From: Odiellus spinosus
Lineage: Eukaryota; Arthropoda; Arachnida; Opiliones; Phalangiidae
DNA length: 64,000 nucleotides
Direction of reading: 5' to 3'
Assembly (NCBI GenBank): GCA_963920705.1
Contig: CAWUCO010000207.1
Location: 2,108,001-2,172,000, forward strand
Positions 47,280 to 61,175 of this stretch are shown here, one piece after another (the first letter of the stretch is position 1; the number at the start of each line of letters is the position of its first letter). The position numbers and the translations under genes were made by a program. The notes beneath the pieces are model-generated. The model did no database searches. It had not been told where the DNA came from and was given only the letters and a program-made list of their open reading frames with translations.

Positions 47280-49488
47280 ATAATTAATGAGGTTACTTTG
47301 GCTTAAAACAAAAAAGTAGGTTATTTGAGCTAAAAATGAAAAATGTGGATATTATTGTTTAAAACGAAAAAATGACGATAGTTTGCCTTAAAATGAAAAT
47401 TAGGTTATCTCGTCTAGAAACAAAAAATTAAGTGATTTTTGCTAAAAATGAAAAATATGTCTTCTGGGCTAAAAATAATAAATGCGGCTACTTTGGCATA
47501 TAACGAAAAAGTAGGTTATTTGAGCTAAAAATGAAAAATGTGGTTATTTTTTTTTAAAACGAAAAATGACAATATTTTCCCTCAACATGAAAATTAGGTT
47601 ATCTCGTCTAGAAACAAAAAATTAAGTGATTTTTGCTAAAAATGAAAAATAGTTCTGGGCTAAAAATAATAAATGAGGCTACTTTGGCTTAAAACAAAAG
47701 AGTAGGTTATTTGAGCTAAAAATTAAAAATGTGGTTATTATTGTTTAAAACTAAAAATAACGATATTTTGCCTTAAAATTAAAATTAGGTTATCTCGTCT
47801 AGAAACAAAAAATTAAGTGATTTTTGCTAAAAATGAAAAATAGATCTTCTGGGCTAAAAATAATTAATGAGGCTACTTTGGCTTAAAATGAAAAAGTAGG
47901 TTATTTGAGCTAAAAATGAAAAATGTGGTTATTATTGTTTAAAACGAAAAATTACGATAGTTTGCCTTAAAATGAAAATTAGGTTATCTCGTCTAGAAGC
48001 AAAAAATTAAGTGATTTTTGCTAAAAATGAAAAATAATTAATGAGGCTACTTTGGCTTAAAATGAAAAAGTAGGTTATTTGAGCTAAAAATGAAAAATGT
48101 GTCTTCTGGGCTAAAAATAATAAATGAGGCTACTTTGGCTTAAAACAAAAAAGTAGGTTATTTGAGCTAAAAATGAAAAATAGATCTTCTGGGCTAAAAA
48201 TTATAAATGAGGCTACTTTGGCTTAAAACGAAAAAGTAGGTTATTTGAGCTAAAAATGAAAAATGTGGTTATTATTGTTTAAAACGAAAAATGACGATAT
48301 TTTGCCTTAAAATGAAAATTAGGTTATCTCGTCTAGAAACAAAAAATTAAGTGATTTTTGCTAAAAATGAAAAATAGATCTTCTGGGCTAAAAATAAAAA
48401 TGATGCTACTTTGGCTTAAAACGGAAAAAGTAGGTTATTTGAGCTAAAAATTAAAATTGTGGTTATTATTGCTTAAAACGAAAAATGACGATATTTTGGC
48501 TGAAAATGAAAATTAGGTTATCTCATCTAGAAACCAAAAATTAAGTGATTTGAGCTAAAAATAAAAAATATGTCTTCTGGGCTAAAAATAATAAATGAGG
48601 CTACTTTGGCTTAAAACAAAAAAGTAGGTTATTTGAGCTAAAAATGAAAAATGTGGATATTATTGTTTAAAACGAAAAAATGACGATAGTTTGCCTTAAA
48701 ATGAAAATTAGGTTATCTCGTCTAGAAACAAAAAATTAAGTGATTTTTGCTAAAAATGAAAAATATGTCTTCTGGGCTAAAAATAATAAATGCGGCTACT
48801 TTGGCATATAACGAAAAAGTAGGTTATTTGAGCTAAAAATGAAAAATGTGGTTATTTTTTTTTAAAACGAAAAATGACAATATTTTCCCTCAAAATGAAA
48901 ATTAGGTTATCTCGTCTAGAAACAAAAAATTAAGTGATTTTTGCTAAAAATGAAAAATAGTTCTGGGCTAAAAATAATAAATGAGGCTACTTTGGCTTAA
49001 AACAAAAGAGTAGGTTATTTGAGCTAAAAATTAAAAATGTGGTTATTATTGTTTAAAACTAAAAATAACGATATTTTGCCTTAAAATTAAAATTAGGTTA
49101 TCTCGTCTAGAAACAAAAAATTAAGTGATTTTTGCTAAAAATGAAAAATAGATCTTCTGGGCTAAAAATAATTAATGAGGCTACTTTGGCTTAAAATGAA
49201 AAAGTAGGTTATTTGAGCTAAAAATGAAAAATGTGGTTATTATTGTTTAAAACGAAAAATTACGATAGTTTGCCTTAAAATGAAAATTAGGTTATCTCGT
49301 CTAGAAGCAAAAAATTAAGTGATTTTTGCTAAAAATGAAAAATAATTAATGAGGCTACTTTGGCTTAAAATGAAAAAGTAGGTTATTTGAGCTAAAAATG
49401 AAAAATGTGTCTTCTGGGCTAAAAATAATAAATGAGGCTACTTTGGCTTAAAACAAAAAAGTAGGTTATTTGAGCTAAAAATGAAAAA
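47280..49488 (-). repeat. Direct duplication, spacing 1308 bp
   Basis: The stretch 47280-48180 recurs at 48588-49488. Markers are GTGGATATTATTG (47345, 48653), GGCATATAACG (47495, 48803), GTTATTTTTTTTTAAAACG, ATTTTCCCTC, GAAAAATAGTTCTGGGC (4-bp shorter), AAACTAAAAATAACG and the shortened monomers near 48030. The copies are close to identical (AACATG against AAAATG near 47585/48893). Confidence 0.82.
48000..48135 (-). repeat. Subunit-skipping chimeric monomers
   Basis: Two rearranged short monomers. GAAAAATAATTAATGAGGC joins subunit 4 directly to the middle of subunit 3, omitting the CTTCTGGGC stretch. Then GAAAAATGTGTCTTCTGGGC joins subunit 1 to subunit 3, omitting subunits 7, 6, 5 and part of 4. 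Exchange took place at the shared GAAAAAT motif. Copies sit near 49340, 54030 and 59870. Confidence 0.8.
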
Positions 49489-49677
49489 TGTGATTATTAT
49501 TGTTTAAAACGAAAAATTACGATATTTTGCCTTAAAAATGAAAATTAGGTTATCTCAACTAGAAACCAAAAATTAAGTGATTTTTGCTAAAAATGAAAAA
49601 TAGATCTTCTGGGCTAAAAATAATAAATGATGCTACTTTGGCTTAAAACGGAAAAAGTAGGTTATTTGAGCTAAAAA
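48165..49677 (-). repeat. 1.5-kb segment repeated at 52859-54371, spacing 4694 bp
   Basis: It contains GGAAAAAGTAGG with TTAAAATTGTGG, CTCATCTAG, GGCATATAACG (48803, 53497), the 4-bp-short TAGTTCTGGGC monomer, the chimeric monomers and CTCAACTAG. A difference is GTTATTTGAGC against GTTATTTCAGC near 54164. They part near 49677, where the second copy keeps TTAAAATTGTGG. Confidence 0.8.
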
Positions 49678-50729
49678 TGAAAAATGTGGTTATTATTGTT
49701 TAAAACGAAAAATGACGATATTTTGCCTTAAAATGAAAATTAGGTTATCTCGTCTAAAAACAAAAAATTAAGTGATTTTTGCTAAAAATGAAAAATATGT
49801 CTTCTGGGCTAAAAATAATAAATGCGGCTACTTTGGCTTAAAACGGAAAAAGTAGGTTATTTGAGCTAAAAATGAAAAATGTGGTTATTATTGTTTAAAA
49901 CGAAAAATGACGATATTTTGCCTTAAAATGAAAATTAGGTTATCTCGTCTAGAAACAAAAAATTAAGTGATTTTCGCTAAAAAGGAAAAATAGTTCTTCT
50001 GGGTTAAAAATAATAACTGAGGCTACTTTGGCTTAAAACAAAAAAGTAGGTTATTTGAGCTAAAAATGAAAAATGTGGTTATTAATGTTTAAAACGAAAA
50101 ATGACGATATTTTGCCTTAAAATTAAAATTAGGTTATCTCGTCTAGAAACAAAAAATTAAGTGATTTTTGCTAAAAATGAAAAATAGTTCTTCTGGGCTA
50201 TAAATTATAAATGAGGCTACTTTGGATTAAAACAAAAAAGTAGGTTATTTGAGATAAAAATGAAAAATGTGGTTATTATTGTTTAAAAGGAAAAATGACG
50301 ATATTTTGCCTTAAAATGAAAATTAGGTTATCTCGTCTAGAAACCAAAAATTAAGTGATTTTTGCTAAAAATGAAAAATAGGTCTTCTGGGCTAAAAATA
50401 ATTAATGAGGCTACTTTGGCTTAAAACAAAAAATTAGGTTATTTGAGCTAAAAATGAAAAATGTGGTTATTATTGTTTAAAACGAAAAATGACGATATAT
50501 TGCCTTAAAATGAAAATTAGGTTATCTCGTCTAGAAACCAAAAATTAAGTGATTTTTGCTAAAAATGAAAAATAGGTCTTCTGGGCTAAAAATAATTAAT
50601 GAGGCTACTTTGGCTTAAAACAAAAAAGTAGGTTATTTGAGCTAAAAATGAAAAATGTGATTAATATTGTTTTAAACGAAAAATTACGATAGTTTGAATT
50701 AAAATGAAAATTAGGTTATCTCGTCTAGA

Positions 50730-52065
50730 AACCAAAAATTAAATGTTTTTTGCTAAAAATGAAAAATAGATCTTCTGGGCTAAAAATTATAAATGAGGCT
50801 ACTTTGGCACGAAACAAAAAGTAGGTTATTTGAACTAAAAATGAAAAATGTGGTTATTATTTTTTAAAACAAAAAATGGTGATATTTTGCCTTAAATTGA
50901 AAATTAGGTTATCTCGTCTAGAAACCAAAAATTAAGTGATTTTTGCTAAAAATGAAAAATAGATCTTCTGGGCTAAAAATAATTAATGAGGCTACTTTGG
51001 CTTAAAACAAAAAAGTAGGTTATTTGAGCTAAAAATGAAAAATGTGGTTATTATTGTTTAAAACGAAAAATGATGATATTTTGCCTTAAAATTAAAATTA
51101 GGTTATCTCGTCTAGAACTGATTTTTGCTAAAAATGAAAAATAGATCTTCTGGGCTAAAAATTATAAATGAGGCTACTTTGGCACGAAACAAAAAAGTAG
51201 TTTATTTGAGCTAAAAATAAAAAATGTGGTTATTATTGTTTAAAACAAAAAATGACGATAGTTTGCCTTAAAATGAAAATTAGGTTATCTCGTCTAGAAA
51301 CAAAAAATTAAGTGATTTTTGCTAAAAATGAAAAATAGTTCTTCTGGGCTAAAAATAATAAATGAGGCTACTTTGGCTTAAAACAAAAAATAGGTTATTT
51401 GAGCTAAAAATGAAAAATGTGGTTATTATTGTTTAAAACGAAAAATGACGATAGTTTGCCTTAAAATGAAAATTAGGTTATCTCGTCTAGAAACAAAAAA
51501 TTAAGTGATTTTTGCAAAAAATGAAAAATAGATCTTCTGGGCTAAAAAGTATAAATGAGGCTACTTTGGCTTAAAACAAAAAATAGGTTATTTGAGCTAA
51601 ATATGAAAAATGTGGTTATAATTGTTTAAAACGAAAAATGATGATATTTTGCCTTAAAATTAAAATTAGGTTATCTCGTCTCGAAAATAAAAATTAAATG
51701 ATTTTTGCTAAAAATGAAAAATAGATCTTCTGGGCTAAAAATTATAAATGAGGCTACTTTGGCAGGAAACAAAAAAGTAGGTTATTTGAGCTAAAAATGA
51801 AAAATGTGGTTATTATTGTTTAAAACAAAAAATGATGATATTTTGCCTTAAATTGAAAATTAGGTTATCTCGTCTAGAAACCAAAAATTAAGTGATTTTT
51901 GCTAAAAATGAAAAATAGATCTTCTGGGCTAAAAATAAATAATGAGGCTACTTTGGCTTAAAACAAAAAAGTAGGTTATTTGAGCTAAAAATGAAAAATG
52001 TGGTTATTATTGTTTAAAACGAAAAATGGTGATATTTTGCCTTAAAATTAAAATTAGGTTATTTC
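50730..52065 (-). repeat. 1.3-kb segment repeated at 57332-58667, spacing 6602 bp
   Basis: Markers are TTAAATGTTTTTTGC, TTTGAACTAAAAATG (50829, 57431), TTATTTTTTAAAACAAAAAATGG, the deletion CTCGTCTAGAACTGATTTTT (51107, 57709), GGCACGAAAC, CTAAAAAGTATAAATG, CTCGTCTCGAAAAT and GGCAGGAAAC. The second copy switches to another donor near 58662, where TTATTTCTGC is replaced by TTATCTCGTC. The spacing is 34 monomers. Confidence 0.82.
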
Positions 52066-52829
52066 TGCTAGAAATGATTTTTGATAAAAATGAAAAATAG
52101 ATCTTCTGGGCTAAAAATAATTAATGAGGCTACTTTGGCACGAAACAAAAAAGTAGGCTATTTGAGCTTAAATTAAAAATGTGGTTATTATTGTTTAAAA
52201 CGAAAAATGACGATATTTTGCCTTAAAATGAAAATTAGGTTATCTCGTCTAGAAACCCAAAAATTAAGTGATTTTTGCTAAAAATGAAAAATATGTCTTC
52301 TGGGCTAAAAATAATAAATGTGGCTACTTTGGCTTAAAACGAAAAAGTAAGTTATTTGAGCTAATAATTAATATTGTGGTTATTATTGCTTAAAACGAAA
52401 AATGACGATATTTTGGCTGAAAATGAAAATTAGGTTATCTCGTCTAGAAACCAAAAATTAAGTGATTTGAGCTAAAAATAAAAAAAAATGTCTTCTGGGC
52501 TAAAAATAATAAATGAGGCTACTTTGGCTTAAAATAAAAAAGTAGGTTATTTGAGCTAAAAATGGAAAAGGTGGTTATTATTGTTTAAAACGAAAAATGA
52601 CGATATTTTGCCTTAAAATTAAAATTAGGTTATCTCGTCCAGAAACATAAAATTAAGTGATTTTTGCTAAAAATGAAAAATAGATCTTCTGGGCTAAAAA
52701 TTATAAATGATGCTACTTTGGCTTAAAACAAAAAAGTAGGTTATTTGAGCTAAAAATGAAAAATGTGGTTATTATTGTTTAAAATGAAAAATGTCGATAT
52801 TTTGCCTTAAAATGAAAATTAGGTTATCT

Positions 52830-55338
52830 CGTCTAGAAACAAAAAATTAAGTGATTTTTGCTAAAAATGAAAAATAGATCTTCTGGGCTAAAAATTATAA
52901 ATGAGGCTACTTTGGCTTAAAACGAAAAAGTAGGTTATTTGAGCTAAAAATGAAAAATGTGGTTATTATTGTTTAAAACGAAAAATGACGATATTTTGCC
53001 TTAAAATGAAAATTAGGTTATCTCGTCTAGAAACAAAAAATTAAGTGATTTTTGCTAAAAATGAAAAATAGATCTTCTGGGCTAAAAATAAAAATGATGC
53101 TACTTTGGCTTAAAACGGAAAAAGTAGGTTATTTGAGCTAAAAATTAAAATTGTGGTTATTATTGCTTAAAACGAAAAATGACGATATTTTGGCTGAAAA
53201 TGAAAATTAGGTTATCTCATCTAGAAACCAAAAATTAAGTGATTTGAGCTAAAAATAAAAAATATGTCTTCTGGGCTAAAAATAATAAATGAGGCTACTT
53301 TGGCTTAAAACAAAAAAGTAGGTTATTTGAGCTAAAAATGAAAAATGTGGATATTATTGTTTAAAACGAAAAAATGACGATAGTTTGCCTTAAAATGAAA
53401 ATTAGGTTATCTCGTCTAGAAACAAAAAATTAAGTGATTTTTGCTAAAAATGAAAAATATGTCTTCTGGGCTAAAAATAATAAATGCGGCTACTTTGGCA
53501 TATAACGAAAAAGTAGGTTATTTGAGCTAAAAATGAAAAATGTGGTTATTTTTTTTTAAAACGAAAAATGACAATATTTTCCCTCAAAATGAAAATTAGG
53601 TTATCTCGTCTAGAAACAAAAAATTAAGTGATTTTTGCTAAAAATGAAAAATAGTTCTGGGCTAAAAATAATAAATGAGGCTACTTTGGCTTAAAACAAA
53701 AGAGTAGGTTATTTGAGCTAAAAATTAAAAATGTGGTTATTATTGTTTAAAACTAAAAATAACGATATTTTGCCTTAAAATTAAAATTAGGTTATCTCGT
53801 CTAGAAACAAAAAATTAAGTGATTTTTGCTAAAAATGAAAAATAGATCTTCTGGGCTAAAAATAATTAATGAGGCTACTTTGGCTTAAAATGAAAAAGTA
53901 GGTTATTTGAGCTAAAAATGAAAAATGTGGTTATTATTGTTTAAAACGAAAAATTACGATAGTTTGCCTTAAAATGAAAATTAGGTTATCTCGTCTAGAA
54001 GCAAAAAATTAAGTGATTTTTGCTAAAAATGAAAAATAATTAATGAGGCTACTTTGGCTTAAAATGAAAAAGTAGGTTATTTGAGCTAAAAATGAAAAAT
54101 GTGTCTTCTGGGCTAAAAATAATAAATGAGGCTACTTTGGCTTAAAACAAAAAAGTAGGTTATTTCAGCTAAAAATGAAAAATGTGATTATTATTGTTTA
54201 AAACGAAAAATTACGATATTTTGCCTTAAAAATGAAAATTAGGTTATCTCAACTAGAAACCAAAAATTAAGTGATTTTTGCTAAAAATGAAAAATAGATC
54301 TTCTGGGCTAAAAATAATAAATGATGCTACTTTGGCTTAAAACGGAAAAAGTAGGTTATTTGAGCTAAAAATTAAAATTGTGGTTATTATTGCTTAAAAC
54401 GAAAAATGACGATATTTTGGCTGAAAATGAAAATTAGGTTATCTCGTCTAGAAAAAAAAAATTAAGTGACTTTTGCTAAAAATGAAAAATAGTTCTGGGC
54501 TAAAAATAATAAATGAGGCTACTTTGGCTTAAAACAAAAAAGTAGGTTATTTGAGCTAAAAATGAAAAATGTGGTTATTATTGTTTAAAACGAAAAATGA
54601 CGATATTTTGCCTTAAAATGAAAATTAGGTTATCTCGTCTAAAAACAAAAAATTAAGTGATTTTTGCTAAAAATGAAAAATATGTCTTCTGGGCTAAAAA
54701 TAATAAATGCGGCTACTTTGGCTTAAAACGGAAAAAGTAGGTTATTTGAGCTAAAAATGAAAAATGTGGTTATTATTGTTTAAAACGAAAAATTACGATA
54801 TTTTGCCTTAAAAATGAAAATTAGGTTATCTCGTCTAGAAACCAAAAATTAAGTGATTTTTGCTAAAAATGAAAAATAGATCTTCTGGGCTAAAAATAAA
54901 AATGATGCTACTTTGGCTTAAAACGGAAAAAGTAGGTTATTTGAGCTAAAAATTAAAATTGTGGTTATTATTGCTTAAAACGAAAAATGACGATATTTTG
55001 GCTGAAAATGAAAATTAGGTTATCTCGTCTAGAAAAAAAAAATTAAGTGACTTTTGCTAAAAATGAAAAATAGTTCTGGGCTAAAAATAATAAATGAGGC
55101 TACTTTGGCTTAAAACAAAAAAGTAGGTTATTTGAGCTAAAAATGAAAAATGTGGTTATTATTGTTTAAAACGAAAAATGACGATATTTTGCCTTAAAAT
55201 GAAAATTAGGTTATCTCGTCTAGAAACAAAAAATTAAGTGATTTTCGCTAAAAAGGAAAAATAGTTCTTCTGGGTTAAAAATAATAACTGAGGCTACTTT
55301 GGCTTAAAACAAAAAAGTAGGTTATTTGAGCTAAAAAT
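52830..55338 (-). repeat. 2.5-kb segment repeated at 58667-61175, spacing 5837 bp
   Basis: The largest re-used block here. Shared markers are GGCATATAACG (53497, 59334), GTTATTTTTTTTTAAAACG, the chimeric short monomers, GTTATTTCAGC, CTCAACTAG, GTCTAGAAAAAAAAAATTAAG, AAGTGACTTTTGC and TTTTCGCTAAAAAGG. A private difference is AATGTGGCTAC near 59963 against AATGAGGCTAC. It ends where TTAAAATTGTGG follows in the second copy. Confidence 0.83.
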
Positions 55339-57335
55339 GAAAAATGTGGTTATTAATGTTTAAAACGAAAAATGACGATATTTTGCCTTAAAATTAAAAT
55401 TAGGTTATCTCGTCTAGAAACAAAAAATTAAGTGATTTTTGCTAAAAATGAAAAATAGTTCTTCTGGGCTATAAATTATAAATGAGGCTACTTTGGCTTA
55501 AAACAAAAAAGTAGGTTATTTGAGATAAAAATGAAAAATGTGGTTATTATTGTTTAAAAGGAAAAATGACGATATTTTGCCTTAAAATGAAAATTAGGTT
55601 ATCTCGTCTAGAAACCAAAAATTAAGTGATTTTTGCTAAAAATGAAAAATAGGTCTTCTGGGCTAAAAATAATTAATGAGGCTACTTTGGCTTAAAACAA
55701 AAAATTAGGTTATTTGAGCTAAAAATGAAAAATGTGGTTATTATTGTTTAAAACGAAAAATGACGATATATTGCCTTAAAATGAAAATTAGGTTATCTCG
55801 TCTAGAAACCAAAAATTAAGTGATTTTTGCTAAAAATGAAAAATAGGTCTTCTGGGCTAAAAATAATTAATGAGGCTACTTTGGCTTAAAACAAAAAAGT
55901 AGGTTATTTGAGCTAAAAATGAAAAATGTGATTATTATTGTTTTAAACGAAAAATTACGATAGTTTGAATTAAAATGAAAATTAGGTTATCTCGTCTAGA
56001 AACCAAAAATTAAATGTTTTTTGCTAAAAATGAAAAATAGATCTTCTGGGCTAAAAATTATAAATGAGGCTACTTTGGCACGAAACAAAAAGTAGGTTAT
56101 TTGAGCTAAAAATGAAAAATGTGGTTATTATTGTTTAAAACAAAAAATGGTGATATTTTGCCTTAAATTGAAAATTAGGTTATCTCGTCTAGAAACCAAA
56201 AATTAAGTGATTTTTGCTAAAAATGAAAAATTGATCTTCTGGGCTAAAAATAATTAATGAGGCTACTTTGGCTTAAAACAAAAAAGTAGGTTATTTGAGC
56301 TAAAAATGAAAAATGTGGTTATTATTGTTTAAAACGAAAAATGATGATATTTTGCCTTAAAATTAAAATTAGGTTATCTCGTCTAGAACTGATTTTTGCT
56401 AAAAATGAAAAATAGATCTTCTGGGCTAAAAATTATAAATGAGGCTACTTTGGCACGAAACAAAAAAGTAGTTTATTTGAGCTAAAAATAAAAAATGTGG
56501 TTATTATTGTTTAAAACAAAAAATGACGATAGTTTGCCTTAAAATGAAAATTAGGTTATCTCGTCTAGAAACAAAAAATTAAGTGATTTTTGCAAAAAAT
56601 GAAAAATAGATCTTCTGGGCTAAAAAGTATAAATGAGGCTACTTTGGCTTAAAACAAAAAATAGGTTATTTGAGCTAAATATGAAAAATGTGGTTATAAT
56701 TGTTTAAAACGAAAAATGATGATATTTTGCCTTAAAATTAAAATTAGGTTATCTCGTCTCGAAAATAAAAATTAAATGATTTTTGCTAAAAATGAAAAAT
56801 AGATCTTCTGGGCTAAAAATTATAAATGAGGCTACTTTGGCAGGAAACAAAAAAGTAGGTTTTTTGAGCTAAAAATGAAAAATGTGGTTATTATTGTTTA
56901 AAACAAAAAATGATGATATTTTGCCTTAAATTGAAAATTAGGTTATCTCGTCTAGAAACCAAAAATTAAGTGATTTTTGCTAAAAATGAAAAATAGATCT
57001 TCTGGGCTAAAAATAAATAATGAGGCTACTTTGGCTTAAAACAAAAAAGTAGGTTATTTGAGCTAAAAATGAAAAATGTGGTTATTATTGTTTAAAACGA
57101 AAAATGATGATATTTTGCCTTAAAATTAAAATTAGGTTATTTCTGCTAGAAATGATTTTTGATAAAAATGAAAAATAGATCTTCTGGGCTAAAAATAATT
57201 AATGAGGCTACTTTGGCACGAAACAAAAAAGTAGGCTATTTGAGCTTAAATTAAAAATGTGGTTATTATTGTTTAAAACGAAAAATGACGATATTTTGCC
57301 TTAAAATGAAAATTAGGTTATCTCGTCTAGAAACC
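55310..57335 (-). repeat. 2.0-kb segment repeated at 61729-63754, spacing 6419 bp
   Basis: Almost identical copies. Markers are TTATTAATGTTT, GAGATAAAAATG, TTTAAAAGG, GATAGTTTGAATT (55970, 62389), AAAAATTGATCTTCTGGG (shared private change), GGTTTTTTGAGC (56856, 63275) and TTATTTCTGCTAG (57138, 63557). A difference is ACCAATAATTAAATG near 62423. They part at 57336, where the first copy joins the 57332-58667 block. Confidence 0.83.
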
Positions 57336-60300
57336 AAAAATTAAATGTTTTTTGCTAAAAATGAAAAATAGATCTTCTGGGCTAAAAATTATAAATGAGG
57401 CTACTTTGGCACGAAACAAAAAGTAGGTTATTTGAACTAAAAATGAAAAATGTGGTTATTATTTTTTAAAACAAAAAATGGTGATATTTTGCCTTAAATT
57501 GAAAATTAGGTTATCTCGTCTAGAAACCAAAAATTAAGTGATTTTTGCTAAAAATGAAAAATAGATCTTCTGGGCTAAAAATAATTAATGAGGCTACTTT
57601 GGCTTAAAACAAAAAAGTAGGTTATTTGAGCTAAAAATGAAAAATGTGGTTATTATTGTTTAAAACGAAAAATGATGATATTTTGCCTTAAAATTAAAAT
57701 TAGGTTATCTCGTCTAGAACTGATTTTTGCTAAAAATGAAAAATAGATCTTCTGGGCTAAAAATTATAAATGAGGCTACTTTGGCACGAAACAAAAAAGT
57801 AGTTTATTTGAGCTAAAAATAAAAAATGTGGTTATTATTGTTTAAAACAAAAAATGACGATAGTTTGCCTTAAAATGAAAATTAGGTTATCTCGTCTAGA
57901 AACAAAAAATTAAGTGATTTTTGCTAAAAATGAAAAATAGTTCTTCTGGGCTAAAAATAATAAATGAGGCTACTTTGGCTTAAAACAAAAAATAGGTTAT
58001 TTGAGCTAAAAATGAAAAATGTGGTTATTATTGTTTAAAACGAAAAATGACGATAGTTTGCCTTAAAATGAAAATTAGGTTATCTCGTCTAGAAACAAAA
58101 AATTAAGTGATTTTTGCAAAAAATGAAAAATAGATCTTCTGGGCTAAAAAGTATAAATGAGGCTACTTTGGCTTAAAACAAAAAATAGGTTATTTGAGCT
58201 AAATATGAAAAATGTGGTTATAATTGTTTAAAACGAAAAATGATGATATTTTGCCTTAAAATTAAAATTAGGTTATCTCGTCTCGAAAATAAAAATTAAA
58301 TGATTTTTGCTAAAAATGAAAAATAGATCTTCTGGGCTAAAAATTATAAATGAGGCTACTTTGGCAGGAAACAAAAAAGTAGGTTATTTGAGCTAAAAAT
58401 GAAAAATGTGGTTATTATTGTTTAAAACAAAAAATGATGATATTTTGCCTTAAATTGAAAATTAGGTTATCTCGTCTAGAAACCAAAAATTAAGTGATTT
58501 TTGCTAAAAATGAAAAATAGATCTTCTGGGCTAAAAATAAATAATGAGGCTACTTTGGCTTAAAACAAAAAAGTAGGTTATTTGAGCTAAAAATGAAAAA
58601 TGTGGTTATTATTGTTTAAAACGAAAAATGGTGATATTTTGCCTTAAAATTAAAATTAGGTTATCTCGTCTAGAAACAAAAAATTAAGTGATTTTTGCTA
58701 AAAATGAAAAATAGATCTTCTGGGCTAAAAATTATAAATGAGGCTACTTTGGCTTAAAACGAAAAAGTAGGTTATTTGAGCTAAAAATGAAAAATGTGGT
58801 TATTATTGTTTAAAACGAAAAATGACGATATTTTGCCTTAAAATGAAAATTAGGTTATCTCGTCTAGAAACAAAAAATTAAGTGATTTTTGCTAAAAATG
58901 AAAAATAGATCTTCTGGGCTAAAAATAAAAATGATGCTACTTTGGCTTAAAACGGAAAAAGTAGGTTATTTGAGCTAAAAATTAAAATTGTGGTTATTAT
59001 TGCTTAAAACGAAAAATGACGATATTTTGGCTGAAAATGAAAATTAGGTTATCTCATCTAGAAACCAAAAATTAAGTGATTTGAGCTAAAAATAAAAAAT
59101 ATGTCTTCTGGGCTAAAAATAATAAATGAGGCTACTTTGGCTTAAAACAAAAAAGTAGGTTATTTGAGCTAAAAATGAAAAATGTGGATATTATTGTTTA
59201 AAACGAAAAAATGACGATAGTTTGCCTTAAAATGAAAATTAGGTTATCTCGTCTAGAAACAAAAAATTAAGTGATTTTTGCTAAAAATGAAAAATATGTC
59301 TTCTGGGCTAAAAATAATAAATGCGGCTACTTTGGCATATAACGAAAAAGTAGGTTATTTGAGCTAAAAATGAAAAATGTGGTTATTTTTTTTTAAAACG
59401 AAAAATGACAATATTTTCCCTCAAAATGAAAATTAGGTTATCTCGTCTAGAAACAAAAAATTAAGTGATTTTTGCTAAAAATGAAAAATAGTTCTGGGCT
59501 AAAAATAATAAATGAGGCTACTTTGGCTTAAAACAAAAGAGTAGGTTATTTGAGCTAAAAATTAAAAATGTGGTTATTATTGTTTAAAACTAAAAATAAC
59601 GATATTTTGCCTTAAAATTAAAATTAGGTTATCTCGTCTAGAAACAAAAAATTAAGTGATTTTTGCTAAAAATGAAAAATAGATCTTCTGGGCTAAAAAT
59701 AATTAATGAGGCTACTTTGGCTTAAAATGAAAAAGTAGGTTATTTGAGCTAAAAATGAAAAATGTGGTTATTATTGTTTAAAACGAAAAATTACGATAGT
59801 TTGCCTTAAAATGAAAATTAGGTTATCTCGTCTAGAAGCAAAAAATTAAGTGATTTTTGCTAAAAATGAAAAATAATTAATGAGGCTACTTTGGCTTAAA
59901 ATGAAAAAGTAGGTTATTTGAGCTAAAAATGAAAAATGTGTCTTCTGGGCTAAAAATAATAAATGTGGCTACTTTGGCTTAAAACAAAAAAGTAGGTTAT
60001 TTCAGCTAAAAATGAAAAATGTGATTATTATTGTTTAAAACGAAAAATTACGATATTTTGCCTTAAAAATGAAAATTAGGTTATCTCAACTAGAAACCAA
60101 AAATTAAGTGATTTTTGCTAAAAATGAAAAATAGATCTTCTGGGCTAAAAATAATAAATGATGCTACTTTGGCTTAAAACGGAAAAAGTAGGTTATTTGA
60201 GCTAAAAATTAAAATTGTGGTTATTATTGCTTAAAACGAAAAATGACGATATTTTGGCTGAAAATGAAAATTAGGTTATCTCGTCTAGAAAAAAAAAATT

Positions 60301-61175
60301 AAGTGACTTTTGCTAAAAATGAAAAATAGTTCTGGGCTAAAAATAATAAATGAGGCTACTTTGGCTTAAAACAAAAAAGTAGGTTATTTGAGCTAAAAAT
60401 GAAAAATGTGGTTATTATTGTTTAAAACGAAAAATGACGATATTTTGCCTTAAAATGAAAATTAGGTTATCTCGTCTAAAAACAAAAAATTAAGTGATTT
60501 TTGCTAAAAATGAAAAATATGTCTTCTGGGCTAAAAATAATAAATGCGGCTACTTTGGCTTAAAACGGAAAAAGTAGGTTATTTGAGCTAAAAATGAAAA
60601 ATGTGGTTATTATTGTTTAAAACGAAAAATTACGATATTTTGCCTTAAAAATGAAAATTAGGTTATCTCGTCTAGAAACCAAAAATTAAGTGATTTTTGC
60701 TAAAAATGAAAAATAGATCTTCTGGGCTAAAAATAAAAATGATGCTACTTTGGCTTAAAACGGAAAAAGTAGGTTATTTGAGCTAAAAATTAAAATTGTG
60801 GTTATTATTGCTTAAAACGAAAAATGACGATATTTTGGCTGAAAATGAAAATTAGGTTATCTCGTCTAGAAAAAAAAAATTAAGTGACTTTTGCTAAAAA
60901 TGAAAAATAGTTCTGGGCTAAAAATAATAAATGAGGCTACTTTGGCTTAAAACAAAAAAGTAGGTTATTTGAGCTAAAAATGAAAAATGTGGTTATTATT
61001 GTTTAAAACGAAAAATGACGATATTTTGCCTTAAAATGAAAATTAGGTTATCTCGTCTAGAAACAAAAAATTAAGTGATTTTCGCTAAAAAGGAAAAATA
61101 GTTCTTCTGGGTTAAAAATAATAACTGAGGCTACTTTGGCTTAAAACAAAAAAGTAGGTTATTTGAGCTAAAAAT

